Source of the DNA: an uncultured Candidatus Peregrinibacteria bacterium | GTDB lineage: Bacteria; Patescibacteriota; Gracilibacteria; Peribacterales; Peribacteraceae | DNA: 64,000 nt | Assembly (NCBI GenBank): GCA_903825315.1 | Contig: CAIKAD010000001.1 | Coordinates: forward strand, 372,001 to 436,000 | Direction of reading: 5' to 3' | In this document: positions 28,030 to 35,925 of the stretch, piece by piece | Position numbering within the stretch: position 1 is the first letter of the stretch | Layout of the letters: each line of letters starts with the position of its first letter | The notes under the pieces: generated by a model | Databases searched by the model: none | Seen by the model: the letters and a program-made list of their open reading frames with translations, nothing else | Told to the model about the DNA's origin: nothing | Position numbers and translations under genes: made by a program

Positions 28030-28035
28030 GTCTCC

Positions 28036-29049
28036 ATGAAGCTCACAAAGATTATCATCGTTGTCGCTGCTGCAGCCTTTGGTATCACTCCATTCTGGTA
28101 CATCCACGCGCTGAGTGCGGTCGATGCGTCGGACAATGCGCGGCAGATGGTCACGATCCCGAAGGGATCTACCGTTTCGTCCATTGCGAAGGCTCTCGCA
28201 GAGAAAGAAGTCATCCGCTCACCGCTGGCGTTTAGACTCTACGCGCGCTTCCATGGCATCGCCGAGAAAATGAAAGCAGGAGGTTTTGTGTTTAAAAAGT
28301 CCCAAGACGTAGCCCAGATTGCAGATGTCCTCACGCGCGGGTACGGCGACGAGGTTACCGTTACGATTCCGGAGGGCTACACCGTTGAAGATATTGACGC
28401 GCTCCTCACGGAGCAGGGGCTCATCCAGAGCGGCGAACTTGTTGCCTGTGCAAAGACCTGCGATTTCTCCGCGTATGATTTTTTGCCCAAGGGCAGCGGC
28501 GCATCCTCCCGGGGCGGGCGGTTGGAGGGATATTTGTTCCCGGATACCTACTTCGTTCTCCAGGGCGAGTTTGAGCCCAAAGCATTCCTCGAGCGCCTTC
28601 TCACCACTTTCCGTAGACGTGTACCCGATGCACTGGGAGCGGACATGCAAGCTTCCGGGCATTCGCTGCACGACGTTCTCGTAATGGCGTCGTTGGTGGA
28701 GAAGGAAACGAAGACCGACGAGGAGAGGCCTGTTGTCGCGGAGATTCTTTGGAAGAGGCTCGATGCGGGGATGTACTTAGGCGTGGATGCCGCCCTGCGG
28801 TATGGGCTTGGTAAGCCCACAGATACCATCACTAAGGATGATTTGGAGAGTGTATCCGTCTACAACCTGCGAAAGGTGAAGGGGCTGCCGCCCGGCGCCA
28901 TCTGTAATCCCGGTCTGGAGAGCATTAAGGCCGCGCTCCATCCCAAAGGCACGGAATACTGGTATTACCTTCACGACCGCAACGGACGCATCCATTATGC
29001 GGTAACAAACGACGAGCATAATCTGAATAGGGCGAAATATCTGCAGTAA
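28036..29049 (+). CDS. mltG: endolytic murein transglycosylase MltG
   Basis: A 337-residue YceG-like protein. N-terminal membrane anchor (IIIVVAAAAFGITPFWYIHA). A LysM-like part follows (VTIPKGSTVSSIAKALAEKE), then the catalytic domain with LEGYLFPDTYFV, the conserved Glu in MASLVEKETKTDEERPVVAE, SVYNLRKVKGLPPGAICNPG and WYYLHDRNGRIHYAVTNDEH. MltG cuts nascent peptidoglycan strands and so sets glycan length. It is next to other wall-active genes. Confidence 0.95.
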   Translation: MKLTKIIIVVAAAAFGITPFWYIHALSAVDASDNARQMVTIPKGSTVSSIAKALAEKEVIRSPLAFRLYARFHGIAEKMKAGGFVFKKSQDVAQIADVLTRGYGDEVTVTIPEGYTVEDIDALLTEQGLIQSGELVACAKTCDFSAYDFLPKGSGASSRGGRLEGYLFPDTYFVLQGEFEPKAFLERLLTTFRRRVPDALGADMQASGHSLHDVLVMASLVEKETKTDEERPVVAEILWKRLDAGMYLGVDAALRYGLGKPTDTITKDDLESVSVYNLRKVKGLPPGAICNPGLESIKAALHPKGTEYWYYLHDRNGRIHYAVTNDEHNLNRAKYLQ

Positions 29050-29214
29050 AGAGAGTGTTTGCGTAAAGGTTGGGGTTTGGTGATACGTGGGTGAAGAAAA
29101 CTATGAAATTATTTGTAACTGTAGCAATAGGGTCTATCCTGAAGAATTGGTGTTCTTTGACACCATGGGAACATACGTCTGGTTCATTCTCCGGAAAACG
29201 AAAGGAGGGATAGG

Positions 29215-29610
29215 ATGTGTCGAAAAGAATACGTGCGGCAGGAGGTAAGTGCGGCGTACGCTGCATTCTCCGACAGACTAGTAAAGGAAGGTCTGGATGA
29301 TGACCTTTGCCGCCTGATCGTTCGTGTTCCCAGGGATCTTCTGGGTTTTTGGCTGTCTTGGGGGGAGCACATGATGCGATCTGGCAGTCCACTGCCTCCC
29401 ATTCCGAGTCTCAATAACAAGGAGATGAAAGAGGGCATACTGTTGCAATTCATTCTTGCGCTGCATGTAGCGGGTCTGGACGATCGGCTAGCGTGGAAAA
29501 TAGCCCATGCGTCGCCGATGCAGATTGCAAAGTGGATGAGATTTGCACGACTGACATGGGATCGGTTCCGTAAGACTGAACTACTGCACGTTCCCAATGA
29601 TTGCGCCTGA
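29215..29610 (+). CDS. unknown small protein
   Basis: A 131-residue soluble protein, rich in Leu, Trp and Arg (VPRDLLGFWLSWGEHMMRSG, LLQFILALHVAGLDDRLAWK). Probably all-helical. No family recognised. A very strong Shine-Dalgarno AAAGGAGGG sits five bases before the ATG. TTGACA at 29158-29163 might be a -35, but no good -10 follows. Real gene on start signal and frame length. Confidence 0.65.
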   Translation: MCRKEYVRQEVSAAYAAFSDRLVKEGLDDDLCRLIVRVPRDLLGFWLSWGEHMMRSGSPLPPIPSLNNKEMKEGILLQFILALHVAGLDDRLAWKIAHASPMQIAKWMRFARLTWDRFRKTELLHVPNDCA

Positions 29611-29706
29611 CAGCTTTGTCGTCAGGACACGCGCATTCGGCTTCCCGACAGCCGGGTGCGCATCTTTCAACGTGCGCAAGGTGTAGCGAAAATCATTGAG
29701 TTCTGG

Positions 29707-29712
29707 TATACT
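29707..29712 (+). promoter_or_regulatory. extended -10 promoter upstream of the LOG-like gene
   Basis: TGG-TATACT with TATACT at 29707-29712. The leader to the ATG at 29794 would be about 75 bases, longer than most promoters here. Confidence 0.55.
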
Positions 29713-29793
29713 GTAGAGAACGGTATGGTGACAGTCGCGGTATACTTCTTTCCGTAGGTCATAGGCCCGCACTATCCGCTCTTCCAGACTCTT

Positions 29794-30411
29794 ATGTCCC
29801 TCGAGCACATCGAACACAAATTGAAGATCGGCGTCATGGGTTCCGCGAGCGGGCCGCAGACGGAGGATCCTCTTGCGCGTGAGAAGGCGCATAAGCTTGG
29901 CTACGAGATTGGTAAACGCGGTCACATCTTCATCAATGGGGCATGCCCCGGGCTTCCTAACGATGCCCTTCTGGGGGCACAGGAGGCTGGCGGATTTGCC
30001 GTAGGTATTTCCCCGGCATTTTCGGAGCACCAGCACATCAGCGAGTACCAGTCGCCGCACACACATGACATGATCATTTACACGGGGATGGGGTTTATGG
30101 AGCGCGATGTCATAAACATCCGGTCCGCAGATGCCATTGTCATCATCGGAGGCGGCATAGGCACGCTCAACGAATTCACCATCGCCTACGACGAGGGGCG
30201 ACCCATCGGTGTGCTCACAGATACGGGCGGAATTAGTAATTCCATCGAACATATAGTTGTGCAGCTTTGTTCACGCGAAATGCCGCCCAACCTTATTATG
30301 GACAAAGATCCCGTGAGGCTTTTGGACAAGCTGGAAATCGCCATCAAGGCGTTCCCGCTGCCGGTCCAGGAGGATATGAGAGTGAGGAAGTTGAAGAGAG
30401 GACGTGGCTAA
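29794..30411 (+). CDS. SLOG/TIGR00725-like nucleotide-binding protein
   Basis: A 205-residue Rossmann-like protein of the LOG/DprA superfamily. IGVMGSASGPQTEDPLAREK gives the first glycine loop; INGACPGLPNDALLGAQEAG and VIIGGGIGTLNEFTIAYDEG are the family motifs. Classical LOG enzymes (cytokinin phosphoribohydrolase) have PGGxGTxxE; here it is GGGIGTLNE, closer to the TIGR00725 branch, whose substrate is not established. No signal peptide. The neighbour der is convergent. Confidence 0.82.
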   Translation: MSLEHIEHKLKIGVMGSASGPQTEDPLAREKAHKLGYEIGKRGHIFINGACPGLPNDALLGAQEAGGFAVGISPAFSEHQHISEYQSPHTHDMIIYTGMGFMERDVINIRSADAIVIIGGGIGTLNEFTIAYDEGRPIGVLTDTGGISNSIEHIVVQLCSREMPPNLIMDKDPVRLLDKLEIAIKAFPLPVQEDMRVRKLKRGRG

Positions 30412-30452
30412 TTCGGTGGAGACTCTTCTTCGTATGTGCGGTTTGTTACTTT

Positions 30453-30502
30453 GTTATTTGGTTACTTGGTCGAAAGCAAGTCCGAGCAGTATTCCAAATA
30501 AC
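30453..30502. repeat. 9-bp inverted repeat between convergent genes
   Basis: GTTATTTGG (30453-30461) pairs exactly with CCAAATAAC (30494-30502). It lies between the 3' ends of the LOG-like gene and der and may terminate or protect both transcripts; no T-tract. Confidence 0.5.
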
Positions 30503-30524
30503 CAATCAGTACCACCATCAGTAA

Positions 30525-31883
30525 TCACTCACTCCGATCCCCCGGACCTTTCGTGACCCACCGGATTGGCACCCCCGCGAAGTCGTACGTCTTGCGCATG
30601 CGGTTTTCCAGATACCGTAATTGGCTTACTTTTACTTCTTTCGGATTCTTAACGAAAAGGGCGAACGTAGGCGGTACGTCCTTGGTCTGCGTGATGTGCT
30701 TGGCCGTGGTCACGGCGCCGAGCGGCTTGCCGTAGAGCTGGTCCTTGAGCCATTCCTGGAGCTCATGGGTCGGCAGGCGACGGTACAGATTGCGGTGCGC
30801 CATGTCGATGACACTGAATAGTTTGGGAAGGTTCTCGCGCGTTTCGGCGGATGTTCCGAAGAGTGGTGCATACTGGCAGAAGGGGAAGGCGCGGTTGATT
30901 TCCATCACTTTCTCTTCCCGTTGGCTGGTTGTGAGTAGGTCAATCTTATTGAGGAGGAGAATGACGCCCTTCCCTTCTTCGATGGCAAGCCCGGTAATAT
31001 TCTTATCTTGGCGTGACATAGGCTCTGACGCATCGAGCACGATGACGGCGATTTCTGCGTCCTCAATGGCTTGGATCGTTCGCAATACCGCGAAGCCTTC
31101 CAGTCCGCGTTCGGATTTCGCGTGACGTTTGAGTCCGGCGGTATCCACGAAAAGGTATTCCTTATCTTCATGGCGGATCACGGTGTCTGTTGTGTCCCGC
31201 GTGGTGCCGGGAATGTCCGAAACGAGGCGCGGAGACTCTTCCCGCTGTACGTCGCTCATCAGAGCGTTTATGAGCGAGCTTTTTCCAACGTTTGGCTTGC
31301 CGACAATGGCGATGCGTGGAATGGCGGATGGAGCGGTATTGTCTTCGGTATGCTCAAAGTGAAGCTTACGGAGGTGGCGGGCAATAGCGCTGCGGATTTC
31401 CGGCGTGCCGACGTTGCTGATGGCGCTTACGGGAAGGATGTCGTCGCCCATGCCGAGCTCATGGAATTGGGCGAGCGCTTCTTCTGCCATGTCCTCATTG
31501 TCGCATTTGGTGATGATGAGCAGTACGGGGACATGCCGCTTGGCCTGCCTTCTTAGGAGCTGTGTGATCTCGCGGTCGTTCTTCGTGATGTCCTCGCGCC
31601 CGTTGACAGTAAAGAGGATGAGGTCTGCGTGCCGCAGGGCGATGAGGGACTGTTCATGGACGTCCTCTTCAAACTCTTTGTCTGCCGTGCCGCCTCCCAT
31701 GCCGCCGGTATCGAGCAAAAGAAAATCAATGTCTTCCGTTTCCACCTTACTTGCAATGTGGTCGCGCGTCGTACCCGGAATGTCGCTTACAATCGCCACG
31801 CGCTTACGCACGAGGCTATTGAAGAGCGTGGACTTTCCGGTATTCGGGCGGCCAATGATCGCGACAATAGGCAGTTTTGCCAT
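30525..31883 (-). CDS. der: ribosome-assembly GTPase Der (EngA)
   Basis: A 452-residue protein with two tandem GTPase domains and a C-terminal KH-like domain. Domain 1: P-loop IGRPNTGKSTLFN, DTGGMGGG, G4 as ITKCD. Domain 2: VGKPNVGKSSLINAL, DTAGLKRH, G4 LLNKIDLL. KH-like end: KNPKEVKVSQLRYLENRMRK. Der helps 50S assembly. The G4 of domain 1 is T-K-C-D instead of N-K-x-D, an unusual base-recognition motif. I start at the ATG at 31881-31883, directly before AKLPIVAIIGRPN; an in-frame TTG 45 bases up is unlikely. Confidence 0.95.
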   Translation of the reverse strand: MAKLPIVAIIGRPNTGKSTLFNSLVRKRVAIVSDIPGTTRDHIASKVETEDIDFLLLDTGGMGGGTADKEFEEDVHEQSLIALRHADLILFTVNGREDITKNDREITQLLRRQAKRHVPVLLIITKCDNEDMAEEALAQFHELGMGDDILPVSAISNVGTPEIRSAIARHLRKLHFEHTEDNTAPSAIPRIAIVGKPNVGKSSLINALMSDVQREESPRLVSDIPGTTRDTTDTVIRHEDKEYLFVDTAGLKRHAKSERGLEGFAVLRTIQAIEDAEIAVIVLDASEPMSRQDKNITGLAIEEGKGVILLLNKIDLLTTSQREEKVMEINRAFPFCQYAPLFGTSAETRENLPKLFSVIDMAHRNLYRRLPTHELQEWLKDQLYGKPLGAVTTAKHITQTKDVPPTFALFVKNPKEVKVSQLRYLENRMRKTYDFAGVPIRWVTKGPGDRSE

Positions 31884-31924
31884 GAGGAGTATGCAAGCAG
31901 GAGAGCCGGACTGCCCAGGGCGAG

Positions 31925-31965
31925 CCAAAAAAAGGGCAAACCGAAAGAACTATGCCCTTATTATA
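31925..31965 (-). terminator. intrinsic terminator upstream of der, overlapping a -10-like box
   Basis: On the minus strand AAGGGCA (31953-31959) pairs with TGCCCTT (31932-31938), and is followed by seven T. It could end the 32110-32604 gene. Directly before it is TATAAT (31960-31965); a transcript from there would start at the hairpin and meet the terminator after about 30 bases, like an attenuator for der. Confidence 0.7.
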
Positions 31966-32109
31966 GCGGAAAAGACGCTCTCAAGCCCCTAAAAAAGCAG
32001 ATAGGTATACGCATTCGTAGCTCTGCATTACTGCATTGGCAGGAAGAGTACTGTTGTTATTGGGCACAGTGTTCCTTGCTCTCGGGAAAGCGAATGGTAA
32101 TTCCCTGTA

Positions 32110-32604
32110 TTACTCGTCCCTGAGGTGGCAGATACCTTCCCCGTCTACACGGCTGAACTCCTGGGCAATATCTTCATATTCGTCATCGTCTGGGGCGGCG
32201 GTATTCCGTGTTGGACGAATCCCATCGATGGCTTTTTGAAGCTGATCACAGATGTTAGCGCATCCGGGGAGCGTTTCGATGACACTCGTGTGTGTCGTAT
32301 TGCCTACAATTGCAATTCCCCTAACGACATTGTTGTCGGTTGTCGCAACAACACACGAAAAGGAGGGTATGAGTATTCCCACTTTGTCCCACAATTCCTG
32401 TGCGATTACATGACGTTTTTGCAGCCATTCAGTTCTGACGGAATCTGGTCTGGCCCCCGGGAACGGGTTTTCCATTCGAGACGTAGCGGAAGGGAGTTCC
32501 GCGGGTACGGTTGCCATAGGACTCATCGAATCACTTCTTTCTTTTGGGTGCAACTTCCCCGAGCCGGAAACAGGGCAAACGTTGTCTGGAAAAGGAAAAA
32601 ACAT
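32110..32604 (-). CDS. unknown small protein
   Basis: Up to 164 residues; a shorter start at 32526 (MSPMATVPAELPSATSRMEN) is equally possible because neither has a good Shine-Dalgarno or a clear promoter. The core (LIPSFSCVVATTDNNVVRGI, AIVGNTTHTSVIETLPGCAN, ICDQLQKAIDGI) looks like a real mixed alpha/beta protein, and the acidic end (APDDDEYEDIAQEFSR) is plausible. No family recognised. An opposing frame of similar length reads as a poorer protein. A terminator lies 150 bases downstream. It fills the 800-base gap between der and leuS. Confidence 0.5.
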   Translation of the reverse strand: MFFPFPDNVCPVSGSGKLHPKERSDSMSPMATVPAELPSATSRMENPFPGARPDSVRTEWLQKRHVIAQELWDKVGILIPSFSCVVATTDNNVVRGIAIVGNTTHTSVIETLPGCANICDQLQKAIDGIRPTRNTAAPDDDEYEDIAQEFSRVDGEGICHLRDE

Positions 32605-32658
32605 CGTCTGCCCAGGAGCAGCTTACCTGCGTAATCATCAAGCTACTCTATGCCGAAT

Positions 32659-32687
32659 TTGTGTTTCCGACGCGGAAATCGTATATT
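32659..32687 (+). promoter_or_regulatory. leuS promoter
   Basis: TTGTGT (32659-32664), 17-base spacer, TATATT (32682-32687), then six bases to the leuS ATG. Confidence 0.65.
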
Positions 32688-32693
32688 TCGGCT

Positions 32694-35126
32694 ATGTTCA
32701 AGCCCTACAACCCCACGGAAATCGAAGCCAAATGGCGCAAGCGCTGGGAAGAGAAGAAGGCCTACAACGCTGATCTCAAGAAGGGGAAGAATCCATACTA
32801 TGGTCTCGTGATGTTCCCGTATCCGAGTGGAGATAAATTGCACGTGGGGCACTGGTACAACTTTGCGCCGGCGGACAGTTACTTCCGTTACCAGCGCATG
32901 CTCGGCAACGACACCTTTACGCCCATGGGCTTTGACGCGTTTGGGCTCCCCGCGGAGAACTATGCAATCAAGACGGGAATCCATCCCGATGCATCGACCA
33001 AGAAGAACACTGCTACCATGATTGAGCAGCTCAAGCGCATGGGTTGCATGTATGACTGGGAGAAGATGGTCAATACCTCGCAGCCCGAATACTACAGGTG
33101 GACACAGTGGCTGTTTTTGCAAATGTTCGCGCATAAGCTCGCCTATAAGAAGGAGGCGCTCGTAAACTGGTGCCCGAAGGACCAGACTGTGTTGGCAAAT
33201 GAGCAGGTACAAAATGGTCATTGCGAGCGATGCGGGTCGGAAGTGATTCAAAAGCCTCTTGCCCAATGGTTCTGGAAGATTACGGACTACGCCGATCGAC
33301 TTTTGGATGGATTGGAGAAACTGGAATGGCCGGAAAAAACGAAGTTGATGCAGAACCACTGGATCGGCAGGAAGAAGGGGATCAACCTCACCTATCACGT
33401 TGCGGAGACGCAGGAGACTATTGTGTGTTTTACGACGCGTCCGGATACGAATTTTGGTGCGACGTTCCTCGTGGTGGCGCCGGAACATCCTTTTGTGAGG
33501 AAGATCATGGACGGGGAGCTTGTTCCCAAAGACGGTTCATTGGCAGAACACGTGAAGAAGTATGTTGAATATGCAATGTCCAAGACGGAGCTGGAGCGTC
33601 AGGAAGAGGGGAGGAAGAAAACAGGCGTCTTTACGGGTTTCTATGCCATCAATCCATTGACGAACCGTTCCATGCCTATCTGGGTGTCCGACTTTGTTCT
33701 GGGCGGATTTGGGACTGGTGCCGTCGTCGGTGTGCCAGGGCACGATAAGCGCGATTTTGAGTTTGCAAAGGAATTCAATATTCCCATCGTCCGTGTCGTT
33801 CAGGCGAGTGATGGTGATCTCTCTCCCATTGAGCGTATAGAGCAGGTACAGGAAGATGAAGGAACGATGGTCAATTCAGAGTTTCTCAATGGCATGCCGA
33901 TCATGGAAGCAAAGGAGAAGGTCATGGATTACATTGTCGGACAGGGTTGGGGTGAGCGAGTGGTCACGTACCGCCTCCGCGACTGGCTCATTTCGCGTCA
34001 ACGGTACTGGGGCGCGCCCATTCCTGTCGTGTACGACCCGGAAGGCAATCCTCATCCGGTTCCCGAAAAACACCTGCCGTGGCTGCTTCCGACCGATGTG
34101 GAATTCAAGCCGACAGGCAAGTCACCGCTTACGGATTCCAAGGAGTTTATCGAGAGAACAGAGAAGCTGTTTGGGAAGGGCTGGACGCCGGAGTTTGACA
34201 CCATGGATACGTTCGTCTGCTCCAGCTTCTACTATCTGCGGTACTTGATGGAGGGCAACCAGAAGACATTTGTGGAGAAGAAGCTGGAAGACAAGTGGAT
34301 GCCGGTTGATATGTACATTGGCGGGCCGGAGCACGCCACAATGCATTTGATTTACGCACGCTTCGTGATGATGGCACTGCATGATTTTGGCGTTGTAGCC
34401 CATGAGGAGCCCTTCAAGCGACTGATTCATCAGGGTTTGATCACCAACCAGGGTGCAAAGATGAGCAAGAGCAAGGGGAACGTGGTGAGCCCCGATGCAT
34501 TCGTAGAGCGCCATGGCTCTGACGTGTTTCGCATGTTTTTGATGTTCATGGGGCCGTTCACCGATGGGGGCGATTGGAGCGACACGGGCATAAAAGGGGT
34601 CGACCGTTTCGTGCAGCGTGCGTGGGCCATTCTCACGGAGAAGTCCGGTGATGATGTTACAGAAAGTGCCGGATTTGAGTCGTTGCTGCATCGCACGATC
34701 AAGCGCGTCACAGACTCCATTTCCTCGTTCCATTTCAACACGGCGATTAGTGCGTTGATGGAATTGCTCAATGCCGCAGAAACAGCCGGTCAACTCTCCC
34801 GGGAAACAGCGATGATCTGTATCCGATTGCTTGCTCCGCTTGCGCCGCACCTCGCGGAGGAGCTATGGGAGACGCTTGGAGGCGAGGGCTTTGTTATGGA
34901 CCAGGAGTGGCCTACGTATGATCCCGCACAACTCGTGTCGGACACCATGACGATTGTGGTTCAAGTTAACGGCAAGCTCCGTGCCAATATTGAAGTATCG
35001 AGGGATATGGACGAGGCCGAGATTATTGCCAAGGCGAAGGAGGAGGAGAACGTGAAGAAGTTCCTCACAGGTACGATCAGGAAGGAGGTGTATGTTAAGG
35101 GAAGGCTGGTGAACCTGGTTGTGTGA
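32694..35126 (+). CDS. leuS: leucyl-tRNA synthetase
   Basis: An 810-residue class I synthetase. Rossmann start: MFPYPSGDKLHVGHWYNFAP, where HVGH is the HIGH motif. The CP1 editing domain (about 220-400) has TRPDTNFGATFLVVAPEHP and GTGAVVGVPGHDKRDFEFAK, which removes mischarged amino acids. The zinc-like WCPKDQTVLANEQV/C-E-R-C pair and the KMSKS loop (AKMSKSKGNVVSPDAFVERH) are present, then the anticodon-binding helices and a short C-terminal domain. The ATG at 32694 matches the family N-terminus (FKPYNPTEIEAKWRKRWEE) and the promoter; a longer in-frame start is not needed. Confidence 0.97.
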   Translation: MFKPYNPTEIEAKWRKRWEEKKAYNADLKKGKNPYYGLVMFPYPSGDKLHVGHWYNFAPADSYFRYQRMLGNDTFTPMGFDAFGLPAENYAIKTGIHPDASTKKNTATMIEQLKRMGCMYDWEKMVNTSQPEYYRWTQWLFLQMFAHKLAYKKEALVNWCPKDQTVLANEQVQNGHCERCGSEVIQKPLAQWFWKITDYADRLLDGLEKLEWPEKTKLMQNHWIGRKKGINLTYHVAETQETIVCFTTRPDTNFGATFLVVAPEHPFVRKIMDGELVPKDGSLAEHVKKYVEYAMSKTELERQEEGRKKTGVFTGFYAINPLTNRSMPIWVSDFVLGGFGTGAVVGVPGHDKRDFEFAKEFNIPIVRVVQASDGDLSPIERIEQVQEDEGTMVNSEFLNGMPIMEAKEKVMDYIVGQGWGERVVTYRLRDWLISRQRYWGAPIPVVYDPEGNPHPVPEKHLPWLLPTDVEFKPTGKSPLTDSKEFIERTEKLFGKGWTPEFDTMDTFVCSSFYYLRYLMEGNQKTFVEKKLEDKWMPVDMYIGGPEHATMHLIYARFVMMALHDFGVVAHEEPFKRLIHQGLITNQGAKMSKSKGNVVSPDAFVERHGSDVFRMFLMFMGPFTDGGDWSDTGIKGVDRFVQRAWAILTEKSGDDVTESAGFESLLHRTIKRVTDSISSFHFNTAISALMELLNAAETAGQLSRETAMICIRLLAPLAPHLAEELWETLGGEGFVMDQEWPTYDPAQLVSDTMTIVVQVNGKLRANIEVSRDMDEAEIIAKAKEEENVKKFLTGTIRKEVYVKGRLVNLVV

Positions 35127-35203
35127 AGGATGCTGAAGAACGGACTGGAGGCAACTTCCGGAAAGAACACTGTTCTTAGAAGTGAATGAGCGTTGAGGTA
35201 TTC

Positions 35204-35863
35204 TTAAGCAGGAACACGCACTCCAGAAAGGGGAACACGATTGAGGGGAGCCTCATCTAAAAGATTACACGCATTGAGCATTGCCGCATGCAACGGGGAT
35301 AGAACTTCAAAATCCAAATAGGCTTGGTACGTAATGAGCCCTCTGGTTTCCTCACTTTCAAAAAAACCGATATCTCTTCCGACTCTATTCATTAAATTCA
35401 CAGCACGATCATTATCTTTATCAACGTAGGCGGTGAGGATTCGTGCATGAAAATAGTCACGTGCCATTTCGACAAGATGTCGCATGTTTTTGCAGATCAG
35501 ACCGCGACGGAGCAAATGTGCGAGGCCGGCATTGCTACGGGAGTAGGATTCGCTCGCAAGAAAGGCAACTTCGTGCTGGTCATCAGGGCCGGGATACAGT
35601 TCTCCAATGCCTACGAGACGCTGTCGTGTCTCGCTCCAGATAGCGCTGATGTATGCGGCTCTCGAATAGATCGATGACAAATACGATGCCTCAGGTGCCG
35701 GTGCATTAAATCGTCGCTGTAATTCAGATGGTTCAAACTTCTGAGTTTCTTCAATGATCCGGGGAATCAACGAAGCGTCCTCCAATGGAAATACCTGCCA
35801 GTGCTGACAGTTCGTTCGTTGCAAGAGAGGGCCAAAGTCCTTCCCTTCTGATGCGCATTTCAT
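35204..35863 (-). CDS. GNAT-like acetyltransferase domain protein
   Basis: A 219-residue protein whose middle resembles a GNAT fold: RLVGIGELYPGPDDQHEVAF (strand with conserved turn), AGLAHLLRRGLICKNMRHLV in the position of the acetyl-CoA-binding helix, and ILTAYVDKDNDRAVNLMNRV with GRDIGF, the typical N-x-x-A-x-x-x-x-x-x-x-G-F end of the fold. The pyrophosphate loop is not the usual Q/RxxGxG/A, so activity is uncertain. Substrate unknown. It is divergent from the methyltransferase gene 62 bases away. Confidence 0.65.
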   Translation of the reverse strand: MKCASEGKDFGPLLQRTNCQHWQVFPLEDASLIPRIIEETQKFEPSELQRRFNAPAPEASYLSSIYSRAAYISAIWSETRQRLVGIGELYPGPDDQHEVAFLASESYSRSNAGLAHLLRRGLICKNMRHLVEMARDYFHARILTAYVDKDNDRAVNLMNRVGRDIGFFESEETRGLITYQAYLDFEVLSPLHAAMLNACNLLDEAPLNRVPLSGVRVPA

Positions 35864-35896
35864 AGTACGTAGAGTAGTGTATTTGATGCCTGAAGG

Positions 35897-35905
35897 TGAT
35901 ATAAT
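35897..35905 (+). promoter_or_regulatory. extended -10 promoter of the methyltransferase gene
   Basis: TGA-TATAAT, TATAAT at 35900-35905, 20 bases before the ATG at 35926. Confidence 0.65.
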
Positions 35906-35925
35906 TTCTTCCTCTCGGGTATTTC

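Noticed and set aside
29581-30252. 223-residue frame on the minus strand opposite the LOG-like gene
   Set aside because: It is the mirror of a gene with clear family motifs; the minus-strand product has no recognisable domain.
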